64,000 nucleotides of DNA from Undibacterium paludis (GTDB lineage Bacteria > Pseudomonadota > Gammaproteobacteria > Burkholderiales > Burkholderiaceae_D), in contig NZ_JAKZHX010000012.1 in assembly GCF_022568815.1 (NCBI RefSeq), positions 124,001 to 188,000 of the forward strand, read 5' to 3'. Shown one piece after another: positions 17,180 through 26,527 of the stretch. The translations under genes and the position numbers were made by a program. Numbering within the stretch: the first letter of the stretch is position 1; every line of letters starts with the position of its first letter. The notes beneath the pieces are model-generated. The model saw only the letters and a list, made by a program, of their open reading frames with translations. It was not told where the DNA came from and did no database searches.

Positions 17180-19549
17180 TCATCTTGTAACGCTGATGCT
17201 GATCCTGTCATAACGACCAAAACTGTCAAAGGCAGTGATATCGTAACGCCCCGCTTCGGCAAACTCAATGACCTGTGAAGCCGTCGCTGGCTTGCTTGCG
17301 ACCAGTTTGCCATTGACCATCCAGCTGACTTCTGCCTGCGAACCACGAATTTCCAGCCGCGCTTTTGGCACATCCCTGCTGTTTGCCCGATGCAGGATTT
17401 CGCCATCGCTGAGCCCGACTATCTTGATGATTTCATCAGCGTTGTAAATAGCCGCACAGGCCGGCGCCCAGGCTGGTGGCAGGGCGACCTTGCGCAGGCC
17501 CGCATCGAGCCAGGGTTCCAGCGCGGACGGCCAGCGGGCGGCCTGACGCTGTTCACTGGCCTGTTTGCTGCACTCAGGCGCGACACGCAACCCGGTTTGC
17601 GTATCGACGTAGTAAGTGAAGACAGGTGAAGAAGTTTTCAGGCGATCGGCAAAGGTTGGCGGCGTTGCGCCATGCAGGACCCAGGCAGTGCGTTGCAGCG
17701 GGCACAGGCGTTCAGGCTGTTCGCTGGCGCGCGTACCCAGTGGCCAGCAGATTTTCTCCTGGCTGACAGTGGCAGGCGGCGGGTTAGGGCTGAGGTTGCG
17801 GCCATCAGGCAAGGCCGTGAAAATATCGACCAGCAAAGGCGCAGCCACGTTAGCCCCAAAAAAACCAGGGTTCGGTGTACCGTCAGGCCGCCCTACCCAG
17901 ACACCGATGGTATAACGGTTACTCACACCAACGGCCCAGGCATCGCGAAAACCAAAGCTGGTGCCAGTCTTCCAGGCAATGCCGCGATAGGTGCCGTTGC
18001 CTTCGACCGCCCTGGCCACTGGCCCACCGGTTTCCAGTATGTCACGCACGATGAAGGCGGCTCCCTCACTCATCATTCTCTGTTCCTTGCGCGGGGCATC
18101 CGGTGTCAGGCGCGGTACGGCTGCCATGCCCTTGCGGGCAAATGCAGAATAGGCGCCCACCATGTCTTCCAGCCTGGCGCCGGCGCCACCCAAGATCACA
18201 CTCAGGTTGGGCGTAGCACCGCGCGGAAATTCCAGCTTCAGGCCGCCACGTCTGAGCATGGACACAAATGTCGCCGAGCCAAGCTGTTCCAGCACTTCCA
18301 CCGCCGGTACATTGAGCGATTTGACCAGGGCCTCCGACACACTGACCGGGCCGTGGAAATTCTGCTGGAAATTGCCAGGCTGGTAGCCGGAAAAAGATTG
18401 CGGCGTATCCGACAGCAATGATTCGGAATGAATCAACCCCTCATCCATGGCAAAGCCATACAGAAAAGGTTTTAGCGCCGAACCGGGTGAGCGGGCAGCA
18501 CGCACCATGTCGACATCGCTGAAACGTTCACGATCACTGAAGTCGGCAGAACCTGCATAGGCCAGCACTTCAAAGCTGGCATTGTCCATCACCATGGCCG
18601 CCATCGATACATGCGGCGGCAACTGGCGTATGCGGTCAGCCAGCAGGGTTTCGACAGTTTGCTGGGCTGCGGTATCCACCGTGGTTTGTATCACTGCCTG
18701 TTGCGTCTTGCTACGCTTGTTCTGCTGCTTCATGCGCAGGGCCAGCAGAGGGGCCAGCAAGGGTTCGCGCACCACCTGGGCGGTCACCGGTTCGCTCAGT
18801 GCATCGGCGACATCGGCCTTGCTCCAGCGGTCTTCCATACGCCGTATCACCTTGTCCCTGGCCAGCTGCGCACGCTGTGGATAACGGTCTGGCCGCAGTA
18901 CCGATGGCAATTGCGGCAAAACCGTCAGCAAGGCTGCCTCGGCATGCGTGAGGCGATTGGACGGTTTGCCCAGATAGGCGCGGCTGGCGGCTTCCACGCC
19001 TTCCAGCACGCCGCCCATGGGCGCATAGTTGAGATAGAGGGTCAGTATCTCTTTTTTGGAGTAATGCGCTTCCAGTTGCAGGGCGCGGGCAATCTGCCTG
19101 AGCTTGCCACGTATGGTATGCGGGGTAGGGTCGATGATGCGTGCCACCTGCATGGTAATGGTGGAGCCGCCGGAAATGATTTTGCCATTATGCAGCCACT
19201 GCCAGCCGGCACGCATCAGTGCAAACGGGTTGACGCCAGGGTGCCACCAGAAAGCCCTGTCTTCATACTGCGTCAGCGTGTCGACGTAGTAAGGCGAGAC
19301 TTCTTGCAGGCTGATGGCATGCCGCCAGATATGGTCCTTGTCAGGGAAGGCCCGCAGCGGCGTGCCGTCACGGGCAAGGACGACCATCGCATAAGGCGAA
19401 TCGCGGCCTGGCTTGGGCAGGGGGAAGCAGAGGTCGGCGATGATGAAAATCAGTGCAACGATGGCGATTGCTGCCCAGGTTTTTTTGTAGGAGAGCAGAG
19501 CTTTACGCAAAGAGGTGAAGTTGGTGTACTTCTTGAGATTGAGCGTCAT
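17180..19549 (-). CDS. pbpC: Penicillin-binding protein 1C
   Basis: 789 residues. One N-terminal membrane anchor (about 24-40) precedes the GT51 glycosyltransferase with YEDRAFWWHPGVNP (catalytic Glu96) and GGSTITMQ (127-134). The transpeptidase has S357-A-L-K360, the SLN motif (VKSLNVPAVEVL) and KTGTS near 526. The C-terminal BiPBP_C domain covers about 690-789. It polymerises and possibly crosslinks peptidoglycan in the periplasm. In many proteobacteria pbpC follows yfhM, the bacterial alpha-2-macroglobulin, and the same order appears here although separated by about 570 bp. The function of PBP1C remains poorly defined. Confidence 0.96.
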   Translation of the reverse strand: MTLNLKKYTNFTSLRKALLSYKKTWAAIAIVALIFIIADLCFPLPKPGRDSPYAMVVLARDGTPLRAFPDKDHIWRHAISLQEVSPYYVDTLTQYEDRAFWWHPGVNPFALMRAGWQWLHNGKIISGGSTITMQVARIIDPTPHTIRGKLRQIARALQLEAHYSKKEILTLYLNYAPMGGVLEGVEAASRAYLGKPSNRLTHAEAALLTVLPQLPSVLRPDRYPQRAQLARDKVIRRMEDRWSKADVADALSEPVTAQVVREPLLAPLLALRMKQQNKRSKTQQAVIQTTVDTAAQQTVETLLADRIRQLPPHVSMAAMVMDNASFEVLAYAGSADFSDRERFSDVDMVRAARSPGSALKPFLYGFAMDEGLIHSESLLSDTPQSFSGYQPGNFQQNFHGPVSVSEALVKSLNVPAVEVLEQLGSATFVSMLRRGGLKLEFPRGATPNLSVILGGAGARLEDMVGAYSAFARKGMAAVPRLTPDAPRKEQRMMSEGAAFIVRDILETGGPVARAVEGNGTYRGIAWKTGTSFGFRDAWAVGVSNRYTIGVWVGRPDGTPNPGFFGANVAAPLLVDIFTALPDGRNLSPNPPPATVSQEKICWPLGTRASEQPERLCPLQRTAWVLHGATPPTFADRLKTSSPVFTYYVDTQTGLRVAPECSKQASEQRQAARWPSALEPWLDAGLRKVALPPAWAPACAAIYNADEIIKIVGLSDGEILHRANSRDVPKARLEIRGSQAEVSWMVNGKLVASKPATASQVIEFAEAGRYDITAFDSFGRYDRISISVTR

Positions 19550-19729
19550 TCGGTGGAAATTTTTTATTAATCTCGAATATGAAAAATCAGATAAACAGCA
19601 AACGGGTAATATGAATGATGGTCAAATTGATCTTGTTTTTGTGTTTTTGATTTTGCTCTTCAACCGCTTGGGACCTAGCAATTTGCGCAAGCACCCGAAG
19701 GGCAAGTCTGCGGTCGCCTTTCTTTGATT

Positions 19730-19755
19730 CCTTTCTTTGGCGAAGCAAAGAAAGG
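19730..19755. repeat. Perfect 10-bp-stem hairpin repeat
   Basis: CCTTTCTTTG (19730-19739), loop GCGAAG, CAAAGAAAGG (19746-19755). The surrounding text (gtcgcctttctttg...ggcgaagcaaagaaagg...gccgc) resembles a dispersed intergenic repeat found in many proteobacterial genomes. Confidence 0.65.
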
Positions 19756-19842
19756 AATTCGGCCGCCGGACCGAGACCCGGCAGGTATCCACGAAGGGCT
19801 ATCGTTTTAATAAAGACTCAAGCATGCAACGAACGCCGCGGG

Positions 19843-19862
19843 GCTCCTGCCTTCGCAGGAGC
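19843..19862. repeat. REP-like 8-bp hairpin
   Basis: GCTCCTGC, loop CTTC, GCAGGAGC. It shares the GCTCCTGC half with the element near 15929, suggesting one repeat family. Confidence 0.6.
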
Positions 19863-20059
19863 GACGTTAATACCCATACGGTATCGCAACCAAACTCCAT
19901 CCCAACCTTCTTCTTGAAGAGAAAGGAGTAACAAATCCAGTACTGGCTGGCCAATAGCAGATCAAAGCAAAGAAATCACGAAATCCCCTTGCTTTTCCTC
20001 TGCGGTGAGGGGTTTTAGGCCTGACCGTAATGAACAAATACCTTATTCAGAGGCAGGGT

Positions 20060-20085
20060 GTTGGGCTGATGATGCATAGCCCAAC
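20060..20085. repeat. Hairpin GTTGGGCT/AGCCCAAC downstream of the alpha-2-macroglobulin gene
   Basis: An 8-bp perfect stem with a 10-nt loop, 34 bp past the stop of the minus-strand gene. The sequence ...gttgggct...agcccaacctacg resembles a widespread intergenic repeat and may act as a transcription terminator. Confidence 0.55.
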
Positions 20086-20118
20086 CTACGATTTGCTATT
20101 AGACCTGCACGATAATCC

Positions 20119-23100
20119 TTACTTCCCGCTCTCCACCACCGTCAACACATCTGTCCCACCCGTCTGTCCATACAAATCCGGCCTGTACATGTCTTCCGCA
20201 TACAACGGCGGTATGACGAATTTACCCGGTGTCACCACCCGCACGCGGTAGAACAGGTTCAACACATTCCAGTCCATGCGTACCGCCGCAACAAAACGGT
20301 CATCGCGGAATTCCACATGCTTGATGTGCGGGTCCTGCATCACCTCAGCCGGATTGAGCTTGTCTATCGTCACGGCATTCATCTGTTCACCCTGGACGAT
20401 ATTGGTGTTCTCGATTTCCAGTCCGGCCGGGATGCGGTCGACGATCATGCCTGTGCCCATGGCGCTGCGGCTGCGGGCAGTGATACGCATGAGTATGGTT
20501 TCGCCGACCTTCAGGGCGCGGCCATTGATTTCTGTGCCGTCAGGGTTATACATCTTGCGACTCAGTTCGATGACATCGCTCTTGGCCGGCGGCAGCTTGA
20601 CCGGGTTGCCGGACATCGACAATTCCACATACAGATTGTCCTTGCTGTTATTCGTCAGCTTCAGACCCGCTGACAGATCGCCGGCAGGCAGTTCGCGGAA
20701 CAGGCTGGTCTTGGCGCCAATTTCTTCTGCCTTGCCGGCGACAGTCAGGCTGCCTGTCCATGGCGCGGTATCACCGGTATTGTAGGAACGGCCAACCAGG
20801 AACAGGGCGAGTTTTTCCTGGGTGCTGTAATAACGGTATTTCTCCATTTCAGCAGCAATCACGGCAACCAGGTTGTCACGGCCAGGGATAGTGATCTGGT
20901 GACGGTCCAGCAAGGCATAGGACAGGGCTGCGTCACGCAGGTTGCTGCCGTAGTCATACCACCAGTAGCCATTGTCACGACCTTTCTTGACACCTTCGGC
21001 CAGGGCCACATCACTGCGTGCCTTGTCACCCATTTGCTTGAGGGCCACACCCAGCTGTATCAGGGCCAGGCCGGACTGCGCATTGCCGCGTGAATCATGG
21101 AGCTGGCGCAGCGTTGCCAGAGGGGCTTTGTTTTGCCGTGACAGTACGTAGGCACCGGCAGCCAGTACACCAAAATGACTGTTGTCGCGTACCCGGTTTT
21201 CTTCCCACAGGCTATTGCTGTTGCCGGTGATGACCACCGGTTTGGGATTCGACGGCAGGCGGGCGACGCCCTCCTGCAGACCACGCAGCAGGTAGTCAAG
21301 CGCCTTGTTATACATGGCGTCGGGCACACCAAAGCCCTGCTCACGCGCATCGACCAAAAAGCCCGTGACATAGGCCGACAGCCAGTATTCATACTCGGAT
21401 GCATTACCCCACAGGCTGAAGCCACCATTCGGCGCCTGCATGGTCGCCAGGCGGGCTATCGCCTTGTCCAGCATTTCCACCCTTTGTTCGCGGGTATAGG
21501 CTTTCAGACCAAAGCGCTTGGCCGCTTCTTCATCGACAAACACATGCGGATAAGCGGTACTGGTCGTCTGCTCGGCGCAGCCGTAAGGGTAGGTCAGCAA
21601 GCCCTGGATCGCCGCACGTATGTCTATCGGCGCCTTGTTCGACATCACCATATGCGCCGCCAGCGAGGCACGATGCAAGCCGCCGAGTTCTGCCTCCCGG
21701 ATGTCCAGCGATTCACCGGCCTTGATGGTGAAGCGTTTGGTGATCTGGGTCTGTGGTGTCGGCGCCTGTACCGTCAGGGCAAAGCTGCGCTCCATCTTGA
21801 TGCCGGAACCGCTGATATTGACCGTGATGGTATGCAAACCCGGCATGGGCTTGGCTTCTATCGGGAATCGCAAGGTCTGTTTTTGCTGGTCTTTCAGGCT
21901 CAACGTGCGCTCGGCTTCTGTCAACTTCAGGGCTTCACCGCCATTGATGCTGACTTTCAGGTTTTGCACTGCACCGGACAGGTTGTGCAAATCCAGCGCG
22001 ACGATGGCATTGTCACCGAAAGACAGGAAGCGCGGCGTTGCCAGCTCGGCGATCAGTGGTGCAGCGACTGTCATCTCTGCATCTTTTGCGCCAAAGCGTT
22101 CACCACCGGCGACCACGGCCATCAGGCGCAGTGTACCGTTGAAGTCAGGGATGGCCAGCGGGATTTCTGCCTCGCCCTGATCATTGAGTTGCACCGGTCC
22201 GCTGAAGATGTCGATGAGTTTGACTTTCTTCGGCAGGTTCTTGGTCGGTTTTGGTGTGTTGTCACCACCAAACTTGAGTTTGCCTTTCTGGCCCTGCATT
22301 TTTTCTATCAGGCGGCCATAGATATCATGCTGGTCAGAACCATAGCGCAGTTTGGCAAAGAAGAAGGCGTGCGGGTCCGGCGACACAAATTTGGTAATGT
22401 TCAGGATACCAACATCGACAGCCGACAGGGTCACCATGGTTTTCTGCCCCTTGGCTTCTGGCACCTTGATCTTCACCTTGACGGTGCTGTCTGGCAATAC
22501 CTTGACCGGTGCCTCCATGGTCACCGCATATTTGCGGTCAGCACGCTCAAACGGAATGTGGGCCAGGCCCAGCGCCCGTGCCGGTGTGACCTTGTCGCCT
22601 TCATTGCCAGGGCGCAGCACCACCGCCGAGACATACAGGTCATGACGCTTCCACTCTTTATTGAGCGGGATGTCTATCGTTGTCGCTTCGGCACCGACAG
22701 CCATGCGTTTTATCCACAGGGTCTTGTCACCTTCGACCGTGATCAGGGCTTCCCCTTTATGCGGCGGCGTCATGGTCAGGCGGGCTGTATCGCCATCCTT
22801 GTAGGATGGTTTGTCCAGCTTCATGGCGACCTTGTCGGGACGCACACCCTGGGTTTCGTCAGTACGGGCGCTCCAGCCTACATAGAAGCGGTACACGGCA
22901 GACAGTTTGGTATCAGGGTCCAGCACTTCCATGCGGTAGCGACCATAGCGTACAGGCAGGCGTATCTTGCCACGCCCGTTGGCTGGTACCGAGGTGGCTG
23001 CGGTTTCCACCAGCTCGTCGGTTTCGGTAAAGCCCGATTGCCAGCCACGCTGGTCTTCAAAGCGCCAGTAATAATTGCGGTCTTCACGGAACAGGCGTAC

Positions 23101-25248
23101 CGGCAGGGTTGGTGATGCCTGCAGTTTGCCATTCTGGTCAGCGCGTATCACTTCAAATTCCACCGGGCTGCCTTCGGGTGCATACTCGCCGGTGAACATG
23201 GGGCGCAGGCCGATCAGCACAGGGGCAGGCCAGACGGTTTTTTCCAGGCTGCGCACGACAGGACGGCCGCCGCTTTCAAGCAGGCTCAGGGTCGTACGTA
23301 CAGTGAACGGTGAGCGGCGTTTGGCGACTGGCGTCAGGTCAACATCGACACTGGCCTTGCCGGCATCATCAAGCTTGCTTTCCTCAAGTTCGGTGCGGGT
23401 CTTCGCTTCGTTTTCCGTGACATCACCAAATTCAAAGCCAGGGTATTGCTTGGCCAGCGGATTCTTGTTGCGCTCAAACTGCGCTACCCCAAGCAGGCGG
23501 TTGCCGGCTGCCGGTGCGCCATACAGGTAATTGCCTTCGACATCGACGGTGTAATCACTGTCAGCCGCCAGGGTGGCCTGTTTGCTGGACAAGTCCAGCT
23601 TCATGCGTTCTGGCAGGAATTCTTCGACACCAAAACGGAAGACCGTGCCCGGCACCTTGTCAGCCGGGTCGGCACGTAATTCCAGGGTCCAGAAACCGGT
23701 CGGGGCATCAGCAGGCAATTCCAGGCGTTTTACCAGATAACCGCCAAAGCGCTGGTCAGGGCGCCAGGTTGCGGTGAACTGGTCTTTGCCATCCGGGCGC
23801 TTCAGTCTGGCCTGTATGGCTTTGGCGGGCACAGTATGGCCATCGGCATCGCGCGCCAGTACCGACACATCAAACTGCTCGCCAGGCCGGTACAGGTTGC
23901 GGCCGGAATAGGCAAACAGACGGGTCGCCTTGAATGGCGCGCCGGTGATGTCATATTCCGACAGGTCCAGGGCAGGCTCTTTCAGGGCCAGCAGTGATAT
24001 TTGCTCACCTTTACGCGCCAGCAACACCTTGGCGGTCTTTGGCTGTTCGGCAAAGCTGACATGGCCGTCGCCATCGGTTTCTGCCCTGGCCAGGACCTTG
24101 CCGGCTTCATCCATCCACGATACTTCGACGCCGCTGACTGCCTTGCCGTCAGTCAGTGAGCTGACGAAGGCATCGGCCGCCTTGTCATACAGGCGGGTTT
24201 GCAGGCCCAGGTCAGACACGTAGAAATAGGTGGTCTGGAATTCATACCGGAAGCGGCCAGGCTGGCTCATGACAGCAACGTAAACACCTGGCTCCTTGAT
24301 TTCCTTGATGTCTTCAACCGAGATATAGGTGACGCTGCGCTTGTTCGGTTTTTGCTCGGTCATGAAGCGTCCCATATAGACGCTGTCAGTCATATTGCGC
24401 AAATCGTCGAGCTGGTAGACCTGTACCGCACCTTTGAGGGCGCTACGCCTCCAGTCATAGTTGTAATCACTGTCACCTTCACCGTCGCCATCGCTGGCCT
24501 TGGCTTCGTCGGCTGTTTTTGGCTTGCCATTGATGACGCGATCCAGGAAACGTGGCAACTGGTCATTTTTAACGCGCAGGAACTGCACATCAACTTCGGG
24601 CACATTCACCGTCACGACAGGTAAGCCGCCATTCTGCTTGGCTGGCAGGACCATGCCATTGCTAGCGAAATAATATGAAGGAGAGACCGGCGCCGAAACG
24701 ATGGAATAGCGTGCCTCAGCCCCCAGTGTCTTGCCATTGCGTGCGGGCAGGCCTGTCTGTACCTGTATCACATAGCGGGTTTGCGGCTTAATGTGGGGAA
24801 AGAAGAGGAGACGCGGGTTATCACCAACCACCCAGGCGCCGCTGACCGGCTTGCCGCCCTTGCTGTCGGTATCTTCAGGTTTGGTACTGACGGCGCTGAC
24901 CTTGCCCTTTTTGGGCTGGCCATCATCGTCATAGCCATTGTCTTCATCATTATTGGTGGTTTCGGTCTTTTTCAGGTCCGCAGCCGAGGGCGGCATTTCA
25001 AATACCTGCAGGTATTTGTCATAGTTCTTGCCACTGTCGAGCGGTATGCTGAAAGTCAGGGCCAGAGCCGGCGCACCATCGAGACCACGATCCGCTGCAT
25101 CAACCAGAGTCAGTGGGGCATTGGGGTCGTCATTGACTTCCAGACCGCCGCCCGGCGCAGGGTTTTTATTCTTGTACCAGTAAGCACCACCCAGGATGGC
25201 GATAAGTAAGGCGAACACCATCGCCATTTTGAAAGATTTGCTTTGCAT
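20119..25248 (-). CDS. Bacterial alpha-2-macroglobulin (YfhM-like)
   Basis: A 1709-residue periplasmic protease trap. MQSKSFKMAMVFALLIAILGGAYWYKN is an N-terminal membrane anchor without a lipobox Cys. MG repeats follow, then YPYGCAEQTTS with the thioester CxEQ motif (Cys1224) and a thioester-domain (TED) region rich in alpha helices (MLDKAIARLATMQAPNGGFSLWG). The C-terminal domain is ELSRKMYNP...ARSRSAMGTGMIVDRIPAGLEIEN. The start at 25246-25248 is supported by GGGAAG nine bases upstream; the frame is open 18 codons further. It precedes pbpC, and the pair is thought to protect cells whose wall or outer membrane has been breached. Confidence 0.94.
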   Translation of the reverse strand: MQSKSFKMAMVFALLIAILGGAYWYKNKNPAPGGGLEVNDDPNAPLTLVDAADRGLDGAPALALTFSIPLDSGKNYDKYLQVFEMPPSAADLKKTETTNNDEDNGYDDDGQPKKGKVSAVSTKPEDTDSKGGKPVSGAWVVGDNPRLLFFPHIKPQTRYVIQVQTGLPARNGKTLGAEARYSIVSAPVSPSYYFASNGMVLPAKQNGGLPVVTVNVPEVDVQFLRVKNDQLPRFLDRVINGKPKTADEAKASDGDGEGDSDYNYDWRRSALKGAVQVYQLDDLRNMTDSVYMGRFMTEQKPNKRSVTYISVEDIKEIKEPGVYVAVMSQPGRFRYEFQTTYFYVSDLGLQTRLYDKAADAFVSSLTDGKAVSGVEVSWMDEAGKVLARAETDGDGHVSFAEQPKTAKVLLARKGEQISLLALKEPALDLSEYDITGAPFKATRLFAYSGRNLYRPGEQFDVSVLARDADGHTVPAKAIQARLKRPDGKDQFTATWRPDQRFGGYLVKRLELPADAPTGFWTLELRADPADKVPGTVFRFGVEEFLPERMKLDLSSKQATLAADSDYTVDVEGNYLYGAPAAGNRLLGVAQFERNKNPLAKQYPGFEFGDVTENEAKTRTELEESKLDDAGKASVDVDLTPVAKRRSPFTVRTTLSLLESGGRPVVRSLEKTVWPAPVLIGLRPMFTGEYAPEGSPVEFEVIRADQNGKLQASPTLPVRLFREDRNYYWRFEDQRGWQSGFTETDELVETAATSVPANGRGKIRLPVRYGRYRMEVLDPDTKLSAVYRFYVGWSARTDETQGVRPDKVAMKLDKPSYKDGDTARLTMTPPHKGEALITVEGDKTLWIKRMAVGAEATTIDIPLNKEWKRHDLYVSAVVLRPGNEGDKVTPARALGLAHIPFERADRKYAVTMEAPVKVLPDSTVKVKIKVPEAKGQKTMVTLSAVDVGILNITKFVSPDPHAFFFAKLRYGSDQHDIYGRLIEKMQGQKGKLKFGGDNTPKPTKNLPKKVKLIDIFSGPVQLNDQGEAEIPLAIPDFNGTLRLMAVVAGGERFGAKDAEMTVAAPLIAELATPRFLSFGDNAIVALDLHNLSGAVQNLKVSINGGEALKLTEAERTLSLKDQQKQTLRFPIEAKPMPGLHTITVNISGSGIKMERSFALTVQAPTPQTQITKRFTIKAGESLDIREAELGGLHRASLAAHMVMSNKAPIDIRAAIQGLLTYPYGCAEQTTSTAYPHVFVDEEAAKRFGLKAYTREQRVEMLDKAIARLATMQAPNGGFSLWGNASEYEYWLSAYVTGFLVDAREQGFGVPDAMYNKALDYLLRGLQEGVARLPSNPKPVVITGNSNSLWEENRVRDNSHFGVLAAGAYVLSRQNKAPLATLRQLHDSRGNAQSGLALIQLGVALKQMGDKARSDVALAEGVKKGRDNGYWWYDYGSNLRDAALSYALLDRHQITIPGRDNLVAVIAAEMEKYRYYSTQEKLALFLVGRSYNTGDTAPWTGSLTVAGKAEEIGAKTSLFRELPAGDLSAGLKLTNNSKDNLYVELSMSGNPVKLPPAKSDVIELSRKMYNPDGTEINGRALKVGETILMRITARSRSAMGTGMIVDRIPAGLEIENTNIVQGEQMNAVTIDKLNPAEVMQDPHIKHVEFRDDRFVAAVRMDWNVLNLFYRVRVVTPGKFVIPPLYAEDMYRPDLYGQTGGTDVLTVVESGK

Positions 25249-25423
25249 GTGGCTTCCCTGACAGAGTCGTGACACCGGATGTACTGCTTGAATGATCAAC
25301 AATGATTATGGCATGGTCATTATCAATATTTTCATTCATTACGATTTCTTCCGGTGTTACGGTTTCTTCCGCGGGGCAAATGCAACAGACTTCAGTATGG
25401 CTTGCAGTTTGAAAAGCAGGCTT

Positions 25424-26068
25424 TCAGTAAGGCTCAAAATCCACATGGTGTCGGCGCAGCACATCGAGCATCAATTGCTTCCAGGGGCCGCTTGGCACCC
25501 AGATGCGGGAAACAGCCTCATAAGCAACACGCGGGTCTTCCTTGCCGACAACAACACGGTACAGAAAAACCATGGTGGAAGCACGCATATTGACCTGGCA
25601 ATGCACCAGCACTTTTTTGTCACCCAGGCTTTGCAGTATGCCGGCAAAGGTATCAAAGTCTTTTTCCGTCGGCTTGTTGAAAAGTATGGGGATATTCACA
25701 AAATTGATGCCCTGGCGACCGATGATCATATGTTCGTCGCGCACGGCGTCAGACACATTTGGCGGCGCCAGGTAAATCACGGCTTCATAGCCCTGTGCGG
25801 CCAGGCCTTCCAGGGCTTTGGCCGTGGGCTGACCAGAGCTGGTCAGGCGCACGGTGATGGGAACAACATTCGGCGCATCCAGGTCTTGCGCCCGGACAGT
25901 TGTGGATAAACCTGTAGACAAGGCTGTAGATAAGCCTATAAAAGCGGTGCATAAGTATGTTGACAAGCCTGTTGGTAAGTGTGTGCATAAGCGTGTGTAT
26001 AAGGCTGTTAATATGCCTATGCATAAATTCCGGCTTATCAGGCTGATACAGGCTCTTAGCGTCATCAT
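25424..26068 (-). CDS. Exported protein-tyrosine-phosphatase-like protein
   Basis: 214 residues. The catalytic-type loop KVLVHCQVNMRASTMVFLYRVV resembles the Cys-phosphatase signature, but the spacing is C-x4-R rather than C-x5-R. ALEGLAAQGYEAVIYLAPPN and YEAVSRIWVPSGPWKQLMLDVL fit the 'tyrosine phosphatase family' group. The start is the ATG at 26066-26068, which overlaps the upstream stop by ATGA. The N-terminus, about 60 residues up to VRAQD, is an unusually long signal region whose second half is built from a four-residue L-x-T-x period encoded by a 12-bp DNA repeat. It is the last gene of the run that begins with ribE and the SgcJ-like gene. Confidence 0.8.
   Translation of the reverse strand: MMTLRACISLISRNLCIGILTALYTRLCTHLPTGLSTYLCTAFIGLSTALSTGLSTTVRAQDLDAPNVVPITVRLTSSGQPTAKALEGLAAQGYEAVIYLAPPNVSDAVRDEHMIIGRQGINFVNIPILFNKPTEKDFDTFAGILQSLGDKKVLVHCQVNMRASTMVFLYRVVVGKEDPRVAYEAVSRIWVPSGPWKQLMLDVLRRHHVDFEPY
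25902..26030. repeat. Eleven-unit 12-bp repeat array with DnaA-box-like cores
   Basis: Plus-strand units have the form GTNGAYAARCCT: GTGGATAAACCT, GTAGACAAGGCT, GTAGATAAGCCT, a 9-bp unit ATAAAAGCG, GTGCATAAGTAT, GTTGACAAGCCT, GTTGGTAAGTGT, GTGCATAAGCGT, GTGTATAAGGCT, GTTAATATGCCT, ATGCATAAATTC. All length changes are multiples of three, so the host reading frame is kept. The perfect nonamer TGTGGATAA is at 25901-25909. The array encodes most of the signal region of the phosphatase-like gene on the opposite strand. Confidence 0.88.
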
Positions 26069-26481
26069 GCCGGATTTCCCTGTGCCAGACTCAGCATGTT
26101 CGCATCGCGCGAAATGCGCCATTTGCCGTCGGCATGCTTGCGCCAGACTGTTAGCACATGACCCTGCCGCACCATATCCTGACCGCCTTGCCTGGGGCTG
26201 ATCGTGACTTTCAGGTAAGACCAGCTATAGGCAAGATCACCACTGGTGTAGATGTCATGAATTTCTGAACGTGAATTGATCGCATGGCTTTGCAGCACAG
26301 CCCGCAAATTATCGGCAAACTGCTGGCGGCCACGCATGGGAGCCAGCCCGGCAACCAGGAAGACCACGTCTTCTTCCATCAGATCCAGCAAGTTATCCAC
26401 ATCCCCAACCGCCGTTGCATCCTGCCACTGATGTATCAATTGGCTGATTTCGTTTTCAACTGCCGCTTTATCAGTTTGCAT
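26065..26481 (-). CDS. SgcJ/EcaC-type NTF2-like protein
   Basis: 138 residues with an NTF2-like cone fold: an N-terminal helix (AAVENEISQLIHQWQDATAVGDVDNLLDLMEEDVVFLVAG), then APMRGRQQFADNLRAVL, SEIHDIYTSGDLAYSWSYLKVTISP and the C-terminal strand pair HVLTVWRKHADGKWRISRDANML. Members are small ligand-binding or enzyme-like proteins (DUF4440/SgcJ) with varied roles. No signal peptide. The stop overlaps the start of the phosphatase-like gene (ATGA), so the two are translationally coupled. Ligand unknown. Confidence 0.85.
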   Translation of the reverse strand: MQTDKAAVENEISQLIHQWQDATAVGDVDNLLDLMEEDVVFLVAGLAPMRGRQQFADNLRAVLQSHAINSRSEIHDIYTSGDLAYSWSYLKVTISPRQGGQDMVRQGHVLTVWRKHADGKWRISRDANMLSLAQGNPA

Positions 26482-26527
26482 GATCTGCCCTTATTCAATA
26501 CTGAGATGCCCCGCTGCATGGCTGGTT

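Larger units (their letters stand above)
19550..20118. other. 569-bp intergenic region with several hairpin repeats
   Basis: No convincing coding region. The short open frames here have no homology signal I can see. The segment carries at least three inverted repeats (19730-19755, 19843-19862, 20060-20085) that look like dispersed intergenic repeats, and it separates the alpha-2-macroglobulin and pbpC genes. Promoter or attenuation roles are possible. Confidence 0.6.

Noticed and set aside
17068..17406. 112-codon minus-strand frame at the end of pbpC
   Set aside because: It overlaps the PBP1C C-terminal domain in another frame and has no ribosome-binding site or homology signal.
19515..19931. 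Two short plus-strand frames between pbpC and the alpha-2-macroglobulin gene
   Set aside because: They run through hairpin repeats, lack ribosome-binding sites and give unlikely protein sequences.
21175..23115. 646-codon open frame antisense to the alpha-2-macroglobulin gene
   Set aside because: The opposite strand encodes the thioester protein with intact motifs; this frame has no recognisable domain.
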